Shown here: positions 32,610-40,811 of the stretch, piece by piece
How positions within the stretch are numbered: position 1 is the first letter of the stretch
How the letters are laid out: every line of letters starts with the position of its first letter
From: Chryseobacterium sp. T16E-39
Lineage (GTDB): Bacteria > Bacteroidota > Bacteroidia > Flavobacteriales > Weeksellaceae
Direction: 5' to 3'
NCBI RefSeq assembly: GCF_002216065.1
Contig: NZ_CP022282.1
Location: forward strand, 3,162,001-3,226,000
Length of the DNA: 64,000 nucleotides
The notes under the pieces: model-generated
Told to the model about the DNA's origin: nothing
The model's database searches: none
What the model saw: the letters and a program-made list of their open reading frames with translations, nothing else
Translations under genes and position numbers: made by a program

Positions 32610-33287
32610 CTATTTAATCTCAAAATAAAATCCCTGCTCTTCAAGTTCCTTGTACTTCTCTTGATTGAACGTAAACAATTTTCCCGGTCTTCCACTTCCT
32701 TCTTTTTTCAGATTATTGGTCTCATTAAGAAGTCCATAACTCATTATTTTCTTCCGAAAATTTCTTCGGTCAATTTCTTGTCCAACGATAGTTTTATAAA
32801 GGTTCTCAAGATCTGAAAATGGGAACTCCTCATTAAGAAGATTAAAACCGATAGGATGGTATTGAATTTTTGTGCGAAGTCTTTTTAAAGCAATATCTAT
32901 TATACTTTTATGATCAAAGGCCAGTTTTGGTAATTGGTTCACACTGAACCATTGGGCATCTTCTGCATCAGAATCTGCAAAAAGTTCATGATAAGAAGGA
33001 TTAACCAGCCCTAAATAAGCCACAGAAACCACTCTGTTTCTCGGATCCCTACCCACATTACCAAAAGTATAGAGTTGTTCTAAAAAATCGGGTCTTATGC
33101 CCGCTTCTTCATGCAATTCCCTTTTTACAGCATCATCCAGGTTTTCATCATCCAAAACCAATCCTCCGGGTAAAGCCCAGCCTCCTTTAAAAGGATCAAT
33201 TTTTCTTTTTATTAAAAGGACCTGAAGATCTTTTTTATCAAAGTATCCAAATATAACAGCGTCTACCGCTACTTTAATATCCTGCAT
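32610..33287 (-). CDS. nrtR: NrtR-family Nudix/winged-helix regulator of NAD metabolism
   Basis: Protein of 225 residues with a Nudix domain (about 1-140) and a C-terminal winged helix (about 150-222; RRNFRKKIMSYGLLNETNN). This fusion defines NrtR, which represses NAD-synthesis and salvage genes and is released by ADP-ribose. The Nudix box is complete: GLVLDDENLDDAVK followed by RELHEEAGI, i.e. G-X5-E-X7-RE-U-X-EE-X-GU, so ADP-ribose hydrolysis may be retained, unlike in many NrtR proteins with degenerate boxes. I start at ATG 33287 (MQDIKVAVDAVIF); longer starts run into the operator at 33295-33315, which overlaps the -7 box, suggesting autoregulation. The neighbours make it the regulator of the adjacent ADP-ribose genes. 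Confidence 0.92.
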   Translation of the reverse strand: MQDIKVAVDAVIFGYFDKKDLQVLLIKRKIDPFKGGWALPGGLVLDDENLDDAVKRELHEEAGIRPDFLEQLYTFGNVGRDPRNRVVSVAYLGLVNPSYHELFADSDAEDAQWFSVNQLPKLAFDHKSIIDIALKRLRTKIQYHPIGFNLLNEEFPFSDLENLYKTIVGQEIDRRNFRKKIMSYGLLNETNNLKKEGSGRPGKLFTFNQEKYKELEEQGFYFEIK

Positions 33288-33294
33288 AATATAG

Positions 33295-33315
33295 TTTGCG
33301 TTGTGAGTACACAAA
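33295..33315. promoter_or_regulatory. NrtR-type operator 4 (nrtR autoregulation)
   Basis: TTTGCGT-N7-ACACAAA, the most symmetric of the four sites, 8 bases before the nrtR ATG. Its right end overlaps the -7 box TAGCTTTG (33312-33319, minus strand). Confidence 0.78.
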
Positions 33316-33421
33316 GCTACAGTTTTGAATTAAAATTTTCAGTATCAAAAGAATAAAAAGTGACAAAATAAAATTCCTTACCTTTAAGTTAAGATTATAA
33401 CCAACTTAAAATTAAATATTT

Positions 33422-34060
33422 ATGAAAAATCTAATGTTCATTTTATTCGCTGCATTTTTATTAACTGCATGTGAAAAAGGAAAGCCTGGTATGGGTAAAG
33501 AGTCCGGTACACCCACAACCGACTCTACAACGTGGAAACCTGTAGATTCTGCTACGGCAATGAAAGCATGGATGGAATATTCTACTCCCGGAGATATGCA
33601 TAAAATGCTAGCCAAATCCGACGGAATATGGTCCGGAGAAACAACAATGTGGATGGAGGAAGGAGGAAAACCAATGAAAAGTACATCTGAGAGTACCAAT
33701 AAGATGATCTTTGGCGGACGTTATCAGGAAAGTGTTCACAAAGGAAATATGTGGGGAATGCCTTTTGAGGGAAGAAGTATCGTCGGATATGATAATGCAA
33801 CAAAGAAGTTTGTAAGCACCTGGATGGATAATATGGGAACAGGAATCATGTATACTACCGGAGAATGGAATGCTGCAAAAAAATCAATTGAATTTAAAGG
33901 AAAAATGCCAGACATTACAAGACCCGGAAAAGAGTGCGATGTAAGGGAGGTCTTTACATTCGTAGATGACAATACGCAAATTATGGAAATGTACGGTCCC
34001 GGATCAAAAACAGGAAAGGAAATCAAAACGATGGAAATAAAATTCACCCGTAAGAAATAG
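33422..34060 (+). CDS. DUF1579 lipoprotein
   Basis: Protein of 212 residues with a lipoprotein signal peptide (MKNLMFILFAAFLLTACEK; lipobox LTAC, Cys17). The body matches DUF1579: KSDGIWSGETTMWMEEGGKP, MIFGGRYQESVHKGNMWGMPFEG, GYDNATKKFVSTWMDNMGTG and a C-terminal barrel strand set. It is likely anchored in the outer or inner membrane facing the periplasm. DUF1579 has a lipocalin-like beta-barrel and unknown ligand. The gene is monocistronic, divergent from nrtR, with a TTACCTTTAAG element about 35 bases upstream that resembles -7. A bidirectional terminator follows. Confidence 0.9.
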   Translation: MKNLMFILFAAFLLTACEKGKPGMGKESGTPTTDSTTWKPVDSATAMKAWMEYSTPGDMHKMLAKSDGIWSGETTMWMEEGGKPMKSTSESTNKMIFGGRYQESVHKGNMWGMPFEGRSIVGYDNATKKFVSTWMDNMGTGIMYTTGEWNAAKKSIEFKGKMPDITRPGKECDVREVFTFVDDNTQIMEMYGPGSKTGKEIKTMEIKFTRKK

Positions 34061-34064
34061 AATA

Positions 34065-34097
34065 AAAAAAACCGCTTCTTTTTGAAGCGGTTTTTTT
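34065..34097. terminator. Bidirectional terminator (DUF1579 gene / repeat protein)
   Basis: ACCGCTTC, loop TTTTT, GAAGCGGT within A and T tracts that extend the stem to 14 bp, between two convergent stop codons. Confidence 0.9.
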
Positions 34098-34100
34098 ATC

Positions 34101-35249
34101 TTAATTTGTTTCTGACGAACTTGTTACCGGAACGCTGAAATTGTTATTTAAATAATTAACGTTATAGATCTGATTACTCCATGTTCCTGTCTTCGAATTG
34201 AACACATAAACTTTCCTGTCATACTTATCAATAAAGATGAAATTCCCGTTTGACCCTGTTACATCAGGGACAATCATGTTATTGTTATAATAATTAATGT
34301 TGAATACCTGTGAAGCCCATGTCATTGTTTTGGCATTGAATACCGAAACCTTATGATCATATTTATCCGCGAAAGCAACATTACTTCCAGAAGTAACAGC
34401 CACAGGAGTACTGCCATTGCTGTTATAATTACCATTAAAGACCTGTGATGACCAGTTTCCGCTTACATAGTTGAAAACATACATCTTATGATCGTATTTG
34501 TCAGCAAACATCAGGTTTCCATTGGACAATGGAACCAAAGTAGGAGTGGAAAAGTTATTATTTAAATAATTAACGTGATAAACCTGCGATGCCCATGCTC
34601 CTGTTCTGGCATTAAAAACATATACTTTTCTGTCGTATTTGTCGATAAAGATAAAGTTTCCGTTGGTTGAAGTTACCTCAGGGACTGCATAATTATTATT
34701 GGCATAATTAACGTTGTAAATCTGAGGAACCCACGTTCCGGTTTTAGAATTAAACGCATATACCTTACGGTCATATTTATCTGTAAAAGAATAATTTACA
34801 CTCTTATTCTCTATAAGGTCATTCCCCAAAGAAGAATCCGAAGAAGAAAGATCGATCTTTTTAGCAACATATGCATAAGGAACACTCATTAGCTGATTAG
34901 TCCCAACATTCGTATAATTACTTCCTCCTGCTGCATCCATCTCTACTTTAACAAATTTAGCATTTGTCGTCCAGTTGATCCCCGAAAACACTCCTGAAAC
35001 TGCAGTGCCCTGCCCAATATTGAGATTGATAAGACCTTTTGAATTCGTTGTTTTTGAGTGTGTTTCAGTATAGAGGTTGGTTCCTGTCGCAGAATTATCA
35101 AGGATGCTGATTTTTAAAGATACTGGTCCATTGACAACTGGATTTCCGGAAGAATTGAAAGCAACTGCCTGATAAGCAAAGCCATTTGGAACCTGAGCGA
35201 ATAACATGGTTGTAAAAAGCCCTAAAAGGACTGTATATATTTTTTTCAT
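34101..35249 (-). CDS. Secreted protein with five tandem ~46-residue repeats
   Basis: Protein of 382 residues. Signal peptide MKKIYTVLLGLFTTMLFAQ, then an Ig-like N-terminal domain widespread in Bacteroidetes (NGFAYQAVAFNSSGNPVVNG, MSVPYAYVAKK). From about residue 150 to the end are five tandem repeats of 45-47 residues with consensus NFIFIDKYDRKVYVFN-x-K-T-G-x-W-x-SQ-(I/V)-YNVNY-x-NNNF-x-VP. The pattern of aromatic-rich strands with a DKYD-(R/H)-KV turn resembles beta-propeller blades. Repeats 2 and 5 are closest, suggesting recent internal duplication. No enzyme motif or sorting domain is seen; its partner gene 13 bases upstream carries a T9SS sorting domain. Function unknown. Confidence 0.82.
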   Translation of the reverse strand: MKKIYTVLLGLFTTMLFAQVPNGFAYQAVAFNSSGNPVVNGPVSLKISILDNSATGTNLYTETHSKTTNSKGLINLNIGQGTAVSGVFSGINWTTNAKFVKVEMDAAGGSNYTNVGTNQLMSVPYAYVAKKIDLSSSDSSLGNDLIENKSVNYSFTDKYDRKVYAFNSKTGTWVPQIYNVNYANNNYAVPEVTSTNGNFIFIDKYDRKVYVFNARTGAWASQVYHVNYLNNNFSTPTLVPLSNGNLMFADKYDHKMYVFNYVSGNWSSQVFNGNYNSNGSTPVAVTSGSNVAFADKYDHKVSVFNAKTMTWASQVFNINYYNNNMIVPDVTGSNGNFIFIDKYDRKVYVFNSKTGTWSNQIYNVNYLNNNFSVPVTSSSETN

Positions 35250-35262
35250 GATATAGTATAGT

Positions 35263-35715
35263 TTATTTTTTAATAATTTTTACGGGTTTCAATTCGGAGT
35301 TATTGAATTTCAAAATATAAACTCCCTGAAGAAGGAAAGACAAGTCAATTCTATTATCAACGATCTTCTGCCGGGAAACGAGTTTACCGGATACATCGTA
35401 AACAGAAACTTCGTCCAGTTTAGTGACAGAGGATACTTTAAAATTAATATAACCCGATGTAGGATTTGGATAGATCCCTACTCCTTTATCAGAAACAATC
35501 TCGCTGACTCCCAGAACATTTAAAACAGTTTGATAAAGCACTCCCATTGTTCCGGAATTCTGATCATCAGGATTGGTGGGGATCACATAGATCTCTCCTA
35601 CAGTATGCATGAGGTTTTCATTAGAAACTCCTCCGGAATTCACTCCCCCTATAAGACTTTGGGAACAAACGGAAACAGAAACTAAAAAACCTCCCAATAA
35701 GTAGATTTTTTTCAT
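35263..35715 (-). CDS. Small T9SS type A sorting-domain protein
   Basis: Protein of 150 residues with a signal peptide (MKKIYLLGGFLVSVSVCSQ) and a C-terminal T9SS type A sorting domain: GVGIYPNPTSGYINFKVSS, VSVYDVSGKLV and GVYILKFNNSELKPVKIIKK. The stretch between, about residues 25-70, is short and Gly/Ser/Asn-rich with GVLYQTVLNVLGV, so very little is left as cargo. Proteins of this type are exported through the outer membrane by the gliding-linked type IX system and cleaved. It lies 13 bases upstream of the repeat protein, with which it forms an operon; it may be an anchor or partner for it. Confidence 0.85.
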   Translation of the reverse strand: MKKIYLLGGFLVSVSVCSQSLIGGVNSGGVSNENLMHTVGEIYVIPTNPDDQNSGTMGVLYQTVLNVLGVSEIVSDKGVGIYPNPTSGYINFKVSSVTKLDEVSVYDVSGKLVSRQKIVDNRIDLSFLLQGVYILKFNNSELKPVKIIKK

Positions 35716-35915
35716 TTAAAATAAATTTTTCACAAATATAATACAAAGAACGTCACTTTAACCAGCAAAAAACATTAAGTTAAGAATCGTAAAAAACACA
35801 CCTCATTTTCAGTGATTTACCTGAATAACCCTTTGTTTTTATTATAGAAATTTGATCTAAGAAAAGGTCAGGCCGACAACCTTAAAAGTGGGTATAAAAA
35901 CTAATTAACAATATC

Positions 35916-36131
35916 ATGAATGCAAAAAACTTATTAAGAGTACTTATTGTAATTATCATCATCATTGGAGGAGTAATTATCATTGTAATAGGTAAGAAAC
36001 CATTTCCGGAACCAGAGTGTATCGTTTGTGGAACTAAATTGATCACTATGCTTGGAATCGTAGAAGTGATCCTTGGCTTAGGAGCATTAGTCGTTCAGAG
36101 AAGCCTGTTTGATAAACAGAGAAATCTTTAA
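35916..36131 (+). CDS. Small two-helix membrane protein with a CxxC turn
   Basis: Protein of 71 residues. Two hydrophobic segments (about residues 8-26, very Ile/Val-rich, and 44-60) flank a short loop containing CIVC. The gene is supported by position: a stand-alone ORF after a 200-base gap, followed at once by a bidirectional terminator. The CxxC could bind a metal or form a disulfide in the periplasmic loop. I do not recognise the family. An alternative is a non-functional small ORF, but the clear terminator and codon pattern argue otherwise. Confidence 0.7.
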   Translation: MNAKNLLRVLIVIIIIIGGVIIIVIGKKPFPEPECIVCGTKLITMLGIVEVILGLGALVVQRSLFDKQRNL

Positions 36132-36135
36132 AAAT

Positions 36136-36165
36136 AAAAAGACCGATATGATATCGGTCTTTTTT
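36136..36165. terminator. Bidirectional terminator (small membrane protein / lepA)
   Basis: AAAAAGACCGATA, loop TGA, TATCGGTCTTTTT: 13-bp perfect stem between convergent stops. Confidence 0.92.
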
Positions 36166-36169
36166 ATAT

Positions 36170-37966
36170 TTAATCGTTTAGCTTTAATACGGCCATAAAT
36201 GCAGATTGCGGTACTTCTACCCTTCCAATCTGTTTCATTTTCTTCTTACCTTCTTTCTGCTTTTCCAAAAGCTTACGTTTTCTGGAAATATCTCCTCCAT
36301 AACACTTCGCGGTAACATCTTTTCTTAATGCTTTAATGGTTTCTCTCGCAATTACTTTAGCTCCTAAAGCTGCCTGTACTGCAATATCAAACTGCTGTCT
36401 AGGAATCAGTTCACGAAGTTTTTCACACATTTTTTTACCAATATAATATGCATTGCTGTCGTGAATTAATGAAGAAAGTGCATCCACCATATCTCCATTG
36501 ATCAGAATATCCATTTTCACCAATTTAGAAGAACGCATTCCAATTGGAGAATAATCAAAGGAAGCATATCCTTTTGAAATGGACTTAAGTCGGTCATAAA
36601 AATCGAATACAACTTCAGCCAAAGGCATATTGAATGTAAGTTCTACTCTGTCTGATGTTAAATAACTCTGGTTAACAATTTCCCCTCTTTTTTCAATACA
36701 AAGGGTCATTACGGGGCCAACAAAATCTGATTTCGTAATAATAGATGCCTTAATAAAAGGCTCCTCCACTCTATCAAGGATTGATGGATCCATCATTTCT
36801 GATGGGTTATTAATTAAAATCGGAGTTTCAGGATCTTTTTTAGAATATCCATGGTATGAAACGTTAGGTACCGTAGTAATAACGTTCATATTGAATTCTC
36901 TATCCAAACGTTCCTGTACAATTTCCATGTGAAGCATTCCCAGGAATCCGCAACGGAATCCAAATCCAAGAGCTGCAGAACTTTCCGGTTCGAAAACCAG
37001 AGAAGCATCATTTAGTCTTAGTTTTTCCAGAGAGAATCTTAATTCTTCAAAATCTTCTGAATCAATTGGATAAATTCCGGCAAAAACCATTGGTTTTACT
37101 TCCTCAAATCCATCGATTGCTTCAGCAGCAGGATTTTCAAATGAGGTAATAGTATCCCCTACCTTTACTTCTCTTGCATCTTTAATCCCGGAAATAATAT
37201 AGCCTACATCACCGCATTCAATTGTTTTCTTTGGAACCTGTTTCAGTTTTAAGGTTCCTACTTCATCAGCACCATATTCTTTTCCTGTCGCAAAAAACTT
37301 AATTTTTTCGTTTTTGGAAATACTTCCGTTTACGACTTTAAAATAAGCTTCAATCCCTCTGAAAGGATTATAAACAGAATCAAAGATCAATGCCTGTAAT
37401 GGAGCTTTTGGATCTCCAACCGGAGCAGGAATCCTGTCAACAATTTGTTCCAGCAAATCATGCACCCCTTCTCCTGTTTTTCCGGATACTCTTAAAACAT
37501 CCTCAGGCTTACATCCTAAAAGTCCAACAATTTCGTCAGTTACTTCTTCCGGATTAGCTGAAGGAAGATCTATTTTATTAAGAATTGGAATGATTTCCAA
37601 ATCATTTTCCAATGCCAGGTAAAGATTACTAATTGTCTGTGCCTGAATACTTTGAGCTGCATCCACAATAAGAAGCGCTCCTTCACAGGCAGCAATTGAT
37701 CTGGAAACTTCGTAGGAAAAATCCACGTGTCCCGGGGTATCGATCAGGTTTAAAATATATTTTTCCCCTTTGTATTCATAATCCATCTGGATGGCGTGAG
37801 ACTTGATTGTAATCCCACGTTCTTTCTCCAAATCCATATCATCCAGGGTCTGAGACTGTAATTCTCTTTGGCTAACTGTATTGGTATATTCCAATAAACG
37901 ATCCGCCAAAGTACTTTTACCGTGGTCAATATGAGCGATTATGCAAAAATTTCGTATGTTTTTCAT
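36170..37966 (-). CDS. lepA: Elongation factor 4 (LepA), ribosome back-translocase
   Basis: Translational GTPase of 598 residues, the normal EF4 length. G1 is [14 protein letters not shown]2 includes [12 protein letters not shown]3 DTPGHVDF, G4 NKIDLPSA; the EF-G-like domains III and V follow, then the LepA-specific C-terminal domain with [20 protein letters not shown]. It associates with the ribosome and the membrane and promotes correct initiation or back-translocation under stress. It is transcribed alone, with the terminator described downstream. No unusual feature. Confidence 0.97.
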   Translation of the reverse strand: MKNIRNFCIIAHIDHGKSTLADRLLEYTNTVSQRELQSQTLDDMDLEKERGITIKSHAIQMDYEYKGEKYILNLIDTPGHVDFSYEVSRSIAACEGALLIVDAAQSIQAQTISNLYLALENDLEIIPILNKIDLPSANPEEVTDEIVGLLGCKPEDVLRVSGKTGEGVHDLLEQIVDRIPAPVGDPKAPLQALIFDSVYNPFRGIEAYFKVVNGSISKNEKIKFFATGKEYGADEVGTLKLKQVPKKTIECGDVGYIISGIKDAREVKVGDTITSFENPAAEAIDGFEEVKPMVFAGIYPIDSEDFEELRFSLEKLRLNDASLVFEPESSAALGFGFRCGFLGMLHMEIVQERLDREFNMNVITTVPNVSYHGYSKKDPETPILINNPSEMMDPSILDRVEEPFIKASIITKSDFVGPVMTLCIEKRGEIVNQSYLTSDRVELTFNMPLAEVVFDFYDRLKSISKGYASFDYSPIGMRSSKLVKMDILINGDMVDALSSLIHDSNAYYIGKKMCEKLRELIPRQQFDIAVQAALGAKVIARETIKALRKDVTAKCYGGDISRKRKLLEKQKEGKKKMKQIGRVEVPQSAFMAVLKLND

Positions 37967-38046
37967 TTAAGAACCTTGTAATTTGCAAAGATAAAAAAAA
38001 GCAAGACAATTCCTCTCTCTTAATTTTATTGGGTGAAATTAATTTA

Positions 38047-39066
38047 TTATTCGGTTGGAAAATCATATTCCCCGGTTAAAGGATCAATATATATTTCAGT
38101 TTTATCACCCTTCTTCATTTTCTTTTGTTCGGCCCCCTGTTGAATAACATCAGCGACACTTCCTATCAAACCAAACATTCCAAGTCCGCTGCTTCCTGCA
38201 GGAAACAGATACCCTCTATTGCTGACAATATAAAACCCTTTTTCATTTTGATTTAATTCTAAAAAACCGGATAGTACCCTCTTATAAGCTTTCCCGTTCT
38301 CCACATATACAAACATTTTGTATGCTGATATCTTGTTCTTCTTACCATTTTCTTCTTTGATGGCTTTTGTTACCTCTCCTTTATCGTTTTTTTCAAGCAG
38401 ATAATTCCCGGGTTCCGGCTTTTGATTAAAAAATGAGACATGATCAAGATAAACTCCATCTTTTAATTGATCCCTTTTATAGACTTCATAATTGTTTTTC
38501 AGATAAGACTCATAGTCTGAAAGTTCATTCACGGATACTGTATTTCCTATAGGTTTTGCATGATATGTTTTAGTAATAAAAACAGAAAAAATAGTTGATA
38601 TATTTTTAACCATAAATTCTGCAACATCTTTATGACTCAAAGTAAATACGGTATCTTTTTTATAAAGAAAACGATATTTAGAACCTTCTTTTGAGAAGGT
38701 CTGTGCCGAAAAATCAATAGTTCCTATTGTATTTTTTCCTACAGTTTCCCCTACATTTAATTTAAGCTTTTTTAAAACCAGAACCAAAACCGATTCAGAT
38801 TTTCGGCCTTCATCATTGCTTTTTGAATACCAGCTTCCAAGATCATTCTCCGGAGTTGTAGGAAAAGCTACCTCTTTCATTTCTTTCTGATCTCCAAAAG
38901 GAAGTGTTCCTATATTTTTGTCTTCTCTCTGATCAATAACAGTTAAGGATTTATAGGTCTCATTTTCATAATTCCAGATATTCCCTTTAAATTTAATTGT
39001 TTCTTTTCCCTGAGAGAAAGTAGTAATTATCATAAAAGAGCATACAATCTGCAGCAGTTTTTTCAT
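38047..39066 (-). CDS. Exported protein, paralogue of the next gene (family unknown)
   Basis: Protein of 339 residues with a signal peptide (MKKLLQIVCSFMIITTFSQ). I do not recognise a named family. It shares with its upstream neighbour (39164-40195) the stretches SLTVIDQREDKNIGTLPFG, YESYLKNNYEVYKRDQLKDG, FFNQKPEPGNYLLEKNDKGE, AYKMFVYVENGKAYKR and a Gly-rich turn near the end (SSGLGMFGLIGSVADV), giving roughly one-third identity by eye. I start at ATG 39066, where the signal peptide begins. The tandem arrangement with conserved hairpin loops in both terminators suggests an old duplication. Likely periplasmic or outer-membrane-associated; function unknown. Confidence 0.8.
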   Translation of the reverse strand: MKKLLQIVCSFMIITTFSQGKETIKFKGNIWNYENETYKSLTVIDQREDKNIGTLPFGDQKEMKEVAFPTTPENDLGSWYSKSNDEGRKSESVLVLVLKKLKLNVGETVGKNTIGTIDFSAQTFSKEGSKYRFLYKKDTVFTLSHKDVAEFMVKNISTIFSVFITKTYHAKPIGNTVSVNELSDYESYLKNNYEVYKRDQLKDGVYLDHVSFFNQKPEPGNYLLEKNDKGEVTKAIKEENGKKNKISAYKMFVYVENGKAYKRVLSGFLELNQNEKGFYIVSNRGYLFPAGSSGLGMFGLIGSVADVIQQGAEQKKMKKGDKTEIYIDPLTGEYDFPTE

Positions 39067-39110
39067 CTTTTTAAATTTTCGCAAAAATAGGGATAACTTC
39101 CAATTAAAAT

Positions 39111-39137
39111 AGACCTTATGACAAGATTCATAAGGTC
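39111..39137 (-). terminator. Terminator of the upstream paralogue
   Basis: GACCTTATGA, 6-nt loop, TCATAAGGTC followed by a T-rich run on the minus strand. Confidence 0.78.
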
Positions 39138-39163
39138 CATTATTGATAAGCCGTTATGATAAT

Positions 39164-40195
39164 TTATTTTGAAAAAATATAGGATCCAGTGATAGAATCC
39201 AGATAAACATTACAGAACGTTTTTGATGCAAATCCTATATAAATAGCATCTTTATTCGGGTTAGAGCCAGAATCAATTGCTGAGCCAATAATTGCTCCAA
39301 CTAATCCACCGGCAACAGCCCCAATGACTACTCCCTCATGGCGGCTTTTAGGAATAAGCTCTGCCCGGGAAGAAGCCACCAAAAATCCTTTATCATCTTT
39401 TTCCATTTCCAAAAATCCAACAGGCGTAAAGAGATACCCTTTCCCTCCTTCCACATAACAGAAAACTTCATTTATTGAAACAAGTTCTCCTTTATTCTTA
39501 ACTCTTACCACCTTCCCTTTCTTATTTTTCTCGACATAATGATCCGGTTCGGGCTCCTGATTATAAAAGCTTTTGAAACTCTTGTAAACCCCGTCCTTTA
39601 GTATCGGATTATTAAATGCTTTATAACTTTTCCTCAGATACTCATCATATCTTCCTATTTCACTTTCAGGAATAACCAGACCAGAAACAGGACTGGTATA
39701 AGAAAGATTAATAAATTGTGTCAAAATACTGGAAATAAGATCCGACAGATAGCCCGGCACACTTGATGTTCTTTGCGGATCCGAAACAATAATACTATCA
39801 AAGCGATCAAGAAAGTAATACCTCCCATTTCTTTTGATAAAACTGGAAATTTTAATTTTAGCCTTGCCATAGATATTTTTTTGGTCAGGATCCTGTTCAT
39901 CGTATACCTTTAGTTCTTCAAGAATAAGAACGATATCAGTTTTTCCCTTGACCTTATTATCTTCATCAAACCAATTTGATATCTGCTTATTCAGATTTCC
40001 ATCTGCAAACTTTACTTCAATTTTTTCATTTTTCCGCGAAGCTTTGCCCACTATCGTATCCATCCTCTGATCTATTAAAGTTAGGGATTTTGTCATTCCA
40101 CTCCTGTCTTTAATGTTTTGTGTAAGCTTGATCAGTTCAATCTTCTGGGCAGATACCGACAGCGAAAAAAGAAAGAACAGTAAAAGTTTTCTCAT
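39164..40195 (-). CDS. Exported protein, paralogue of the gene at 38047 (family unknown)
   Basis: Protein of 343 residues with a signal peptide (MRKLLLFFLFSLSVSA, cut before QKIELIK). Shared features with the paralogue: KSLTLIDQRMDTIVGKASR, YLRKSYKAFNNPILKDGVYK, FYNQEPEPDHYVEKNKKGK and VFCYVEGGKGYLFTPVGFLE. It differs near the C-terminus by a Gly/Ala-rich segment, GVVIGAVAGGLVGAIIGSAID, that looks like a glycine-zipper membrane helix, so this copy may associate with a membrane. It lies downstream of the ECF sigma operon, separated by a hairpin terminator. Function is unknown. Confidence 0.8.
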   Translation of the reverse strand: MRKLLLFFLFSLSVSAQKIELIKLTQNIKDRSGMTKSLTLIDQRMDTIVGKASRKNEKIEVKFADGNLNKQISNWFDEDNKVKGKTDIVLILEELKVYDEQDPDQKNIYGKAKIKISSFIKRNGRYYFLDRFDSIIVSDPQRTSSVPGYLSDLISSILTQFINLSYTSPVSGLVIPESEIGRYDEYLRKSYKAFNNPILKDGVYKSFKSFYNQEPEPDHYVEKNKKGKVVRVKNKGELVSINEVFCYVEGGKGYLFTPVGFLEMEKDDKGFLVASSRAELIPKSRHEGVVIGAVAGGLVGAIIGSAIDSGSNPNKDAIYIGFASKTFCNVYLDSITGSYIFSK

Positions 40196-40238
40196 GGTTA
40201 ATTTTGGGCAAAAATATCACTTTACCTTTAAAATCAAA

Positions 40239-40267
40239 CGACTCTTACAAAAGATTCGTAAGAGTCG
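40239..40267 (-). terminator. Terminator of the ECF sigma operon
   Basis: CGACTCTTAC, 9-nt loop, GTAAGAGTCG: 10-bp perfect stem followed by a T-rich stretch on the minus strand. The loop AAAAGATTC resembles that of the terminator at 39111. Confidence 0.75.
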
Positions 40268-40290
40268 TCCAACATTAAAAAAATAAACTA

Positions 40291-40803
40291 TTATGGGTTT
40301 TGTTTGGGTGTTCCCGTATTGTTTTCATGATCGTGTGGCTTTCTGTCATTCATTTTATCTCTCATCTTCCACTCTAATTGAAATAATTTCAATACTTTTT
40401 GGCAAGGAATCACCTGCTGCATTTTCTCAGCATATTTTCTTCTATTATCCAGTAGTTTTTGCCCAAGGTCAAAACTTTGCTGTAATTTGATCTTTGCTTC
40501 CTCATCCGACATCTTATCCGGGTCGTAATTTGGATCAAACTGGCTCTTTATTTGTTTTTGATTTTCTATATATTCATTATATATAGCAGTAAAAGCAGCT
40601 TTATCTTTAGCATCTACATTCAGATTGTCCAACATCATATTGTCTCTGAATTTCTTTAAAAGCTCTTTTCTTTCCTCTGGAGAAAGGTTATTTATTATTT
40701 CTTTTCTTTGTTTAGGATCCATTTTCTTCCAGTCATAGTCCGTCCTTTGAGCATGTAAAGAAAAACCGTAAATAATAAAAAGGGTAAATAATATCTTTTT
40801 CAT
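40291..40803 (-). CDS. Exported helical protein (Spy/CpxP-like), ECF operon
   Basis: Protein of 170 residues with a signal peptide (MKKILFTLFIIYGFSLHAQ) and a charged all-helical body: LSPEERKELLKKFRDNMMLDN, DEEAKIKLQQSFDLGQKLLDN, KYAEKMQQVI and a His/Asn-rich tail (RKPHDHENN). Repeated LSPEE/LQQSF turns resemble the LTxxQ repeats of Spy/CpxP periplasmic chaperones and zinc sensors, but identity is low. It is the last gene after a sigma factor and a membrane anti-sigma-like protein, so it is probably a periplasmic stress sensor or chaperone of that circuit. Confidence 0.8.
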   Translation of the reverse strand: MKKILFTLFIIYGFSLHAQRTDYDWKKMDPKQRKEIINNLSPEERKELLKKFRDNMMLDNLNVDAKDKAAFTAIYNEYIENQKQIKSQFDPNYDPDKMSDEEAKIKLQQSFDLGQKLLDNRRKYAEKMQQVIPCQKVLKLFQLEWKMRDKMNDRKPHDHENNTGTPKQNP

Positions 40804-40811
40804 CTTTCTTG

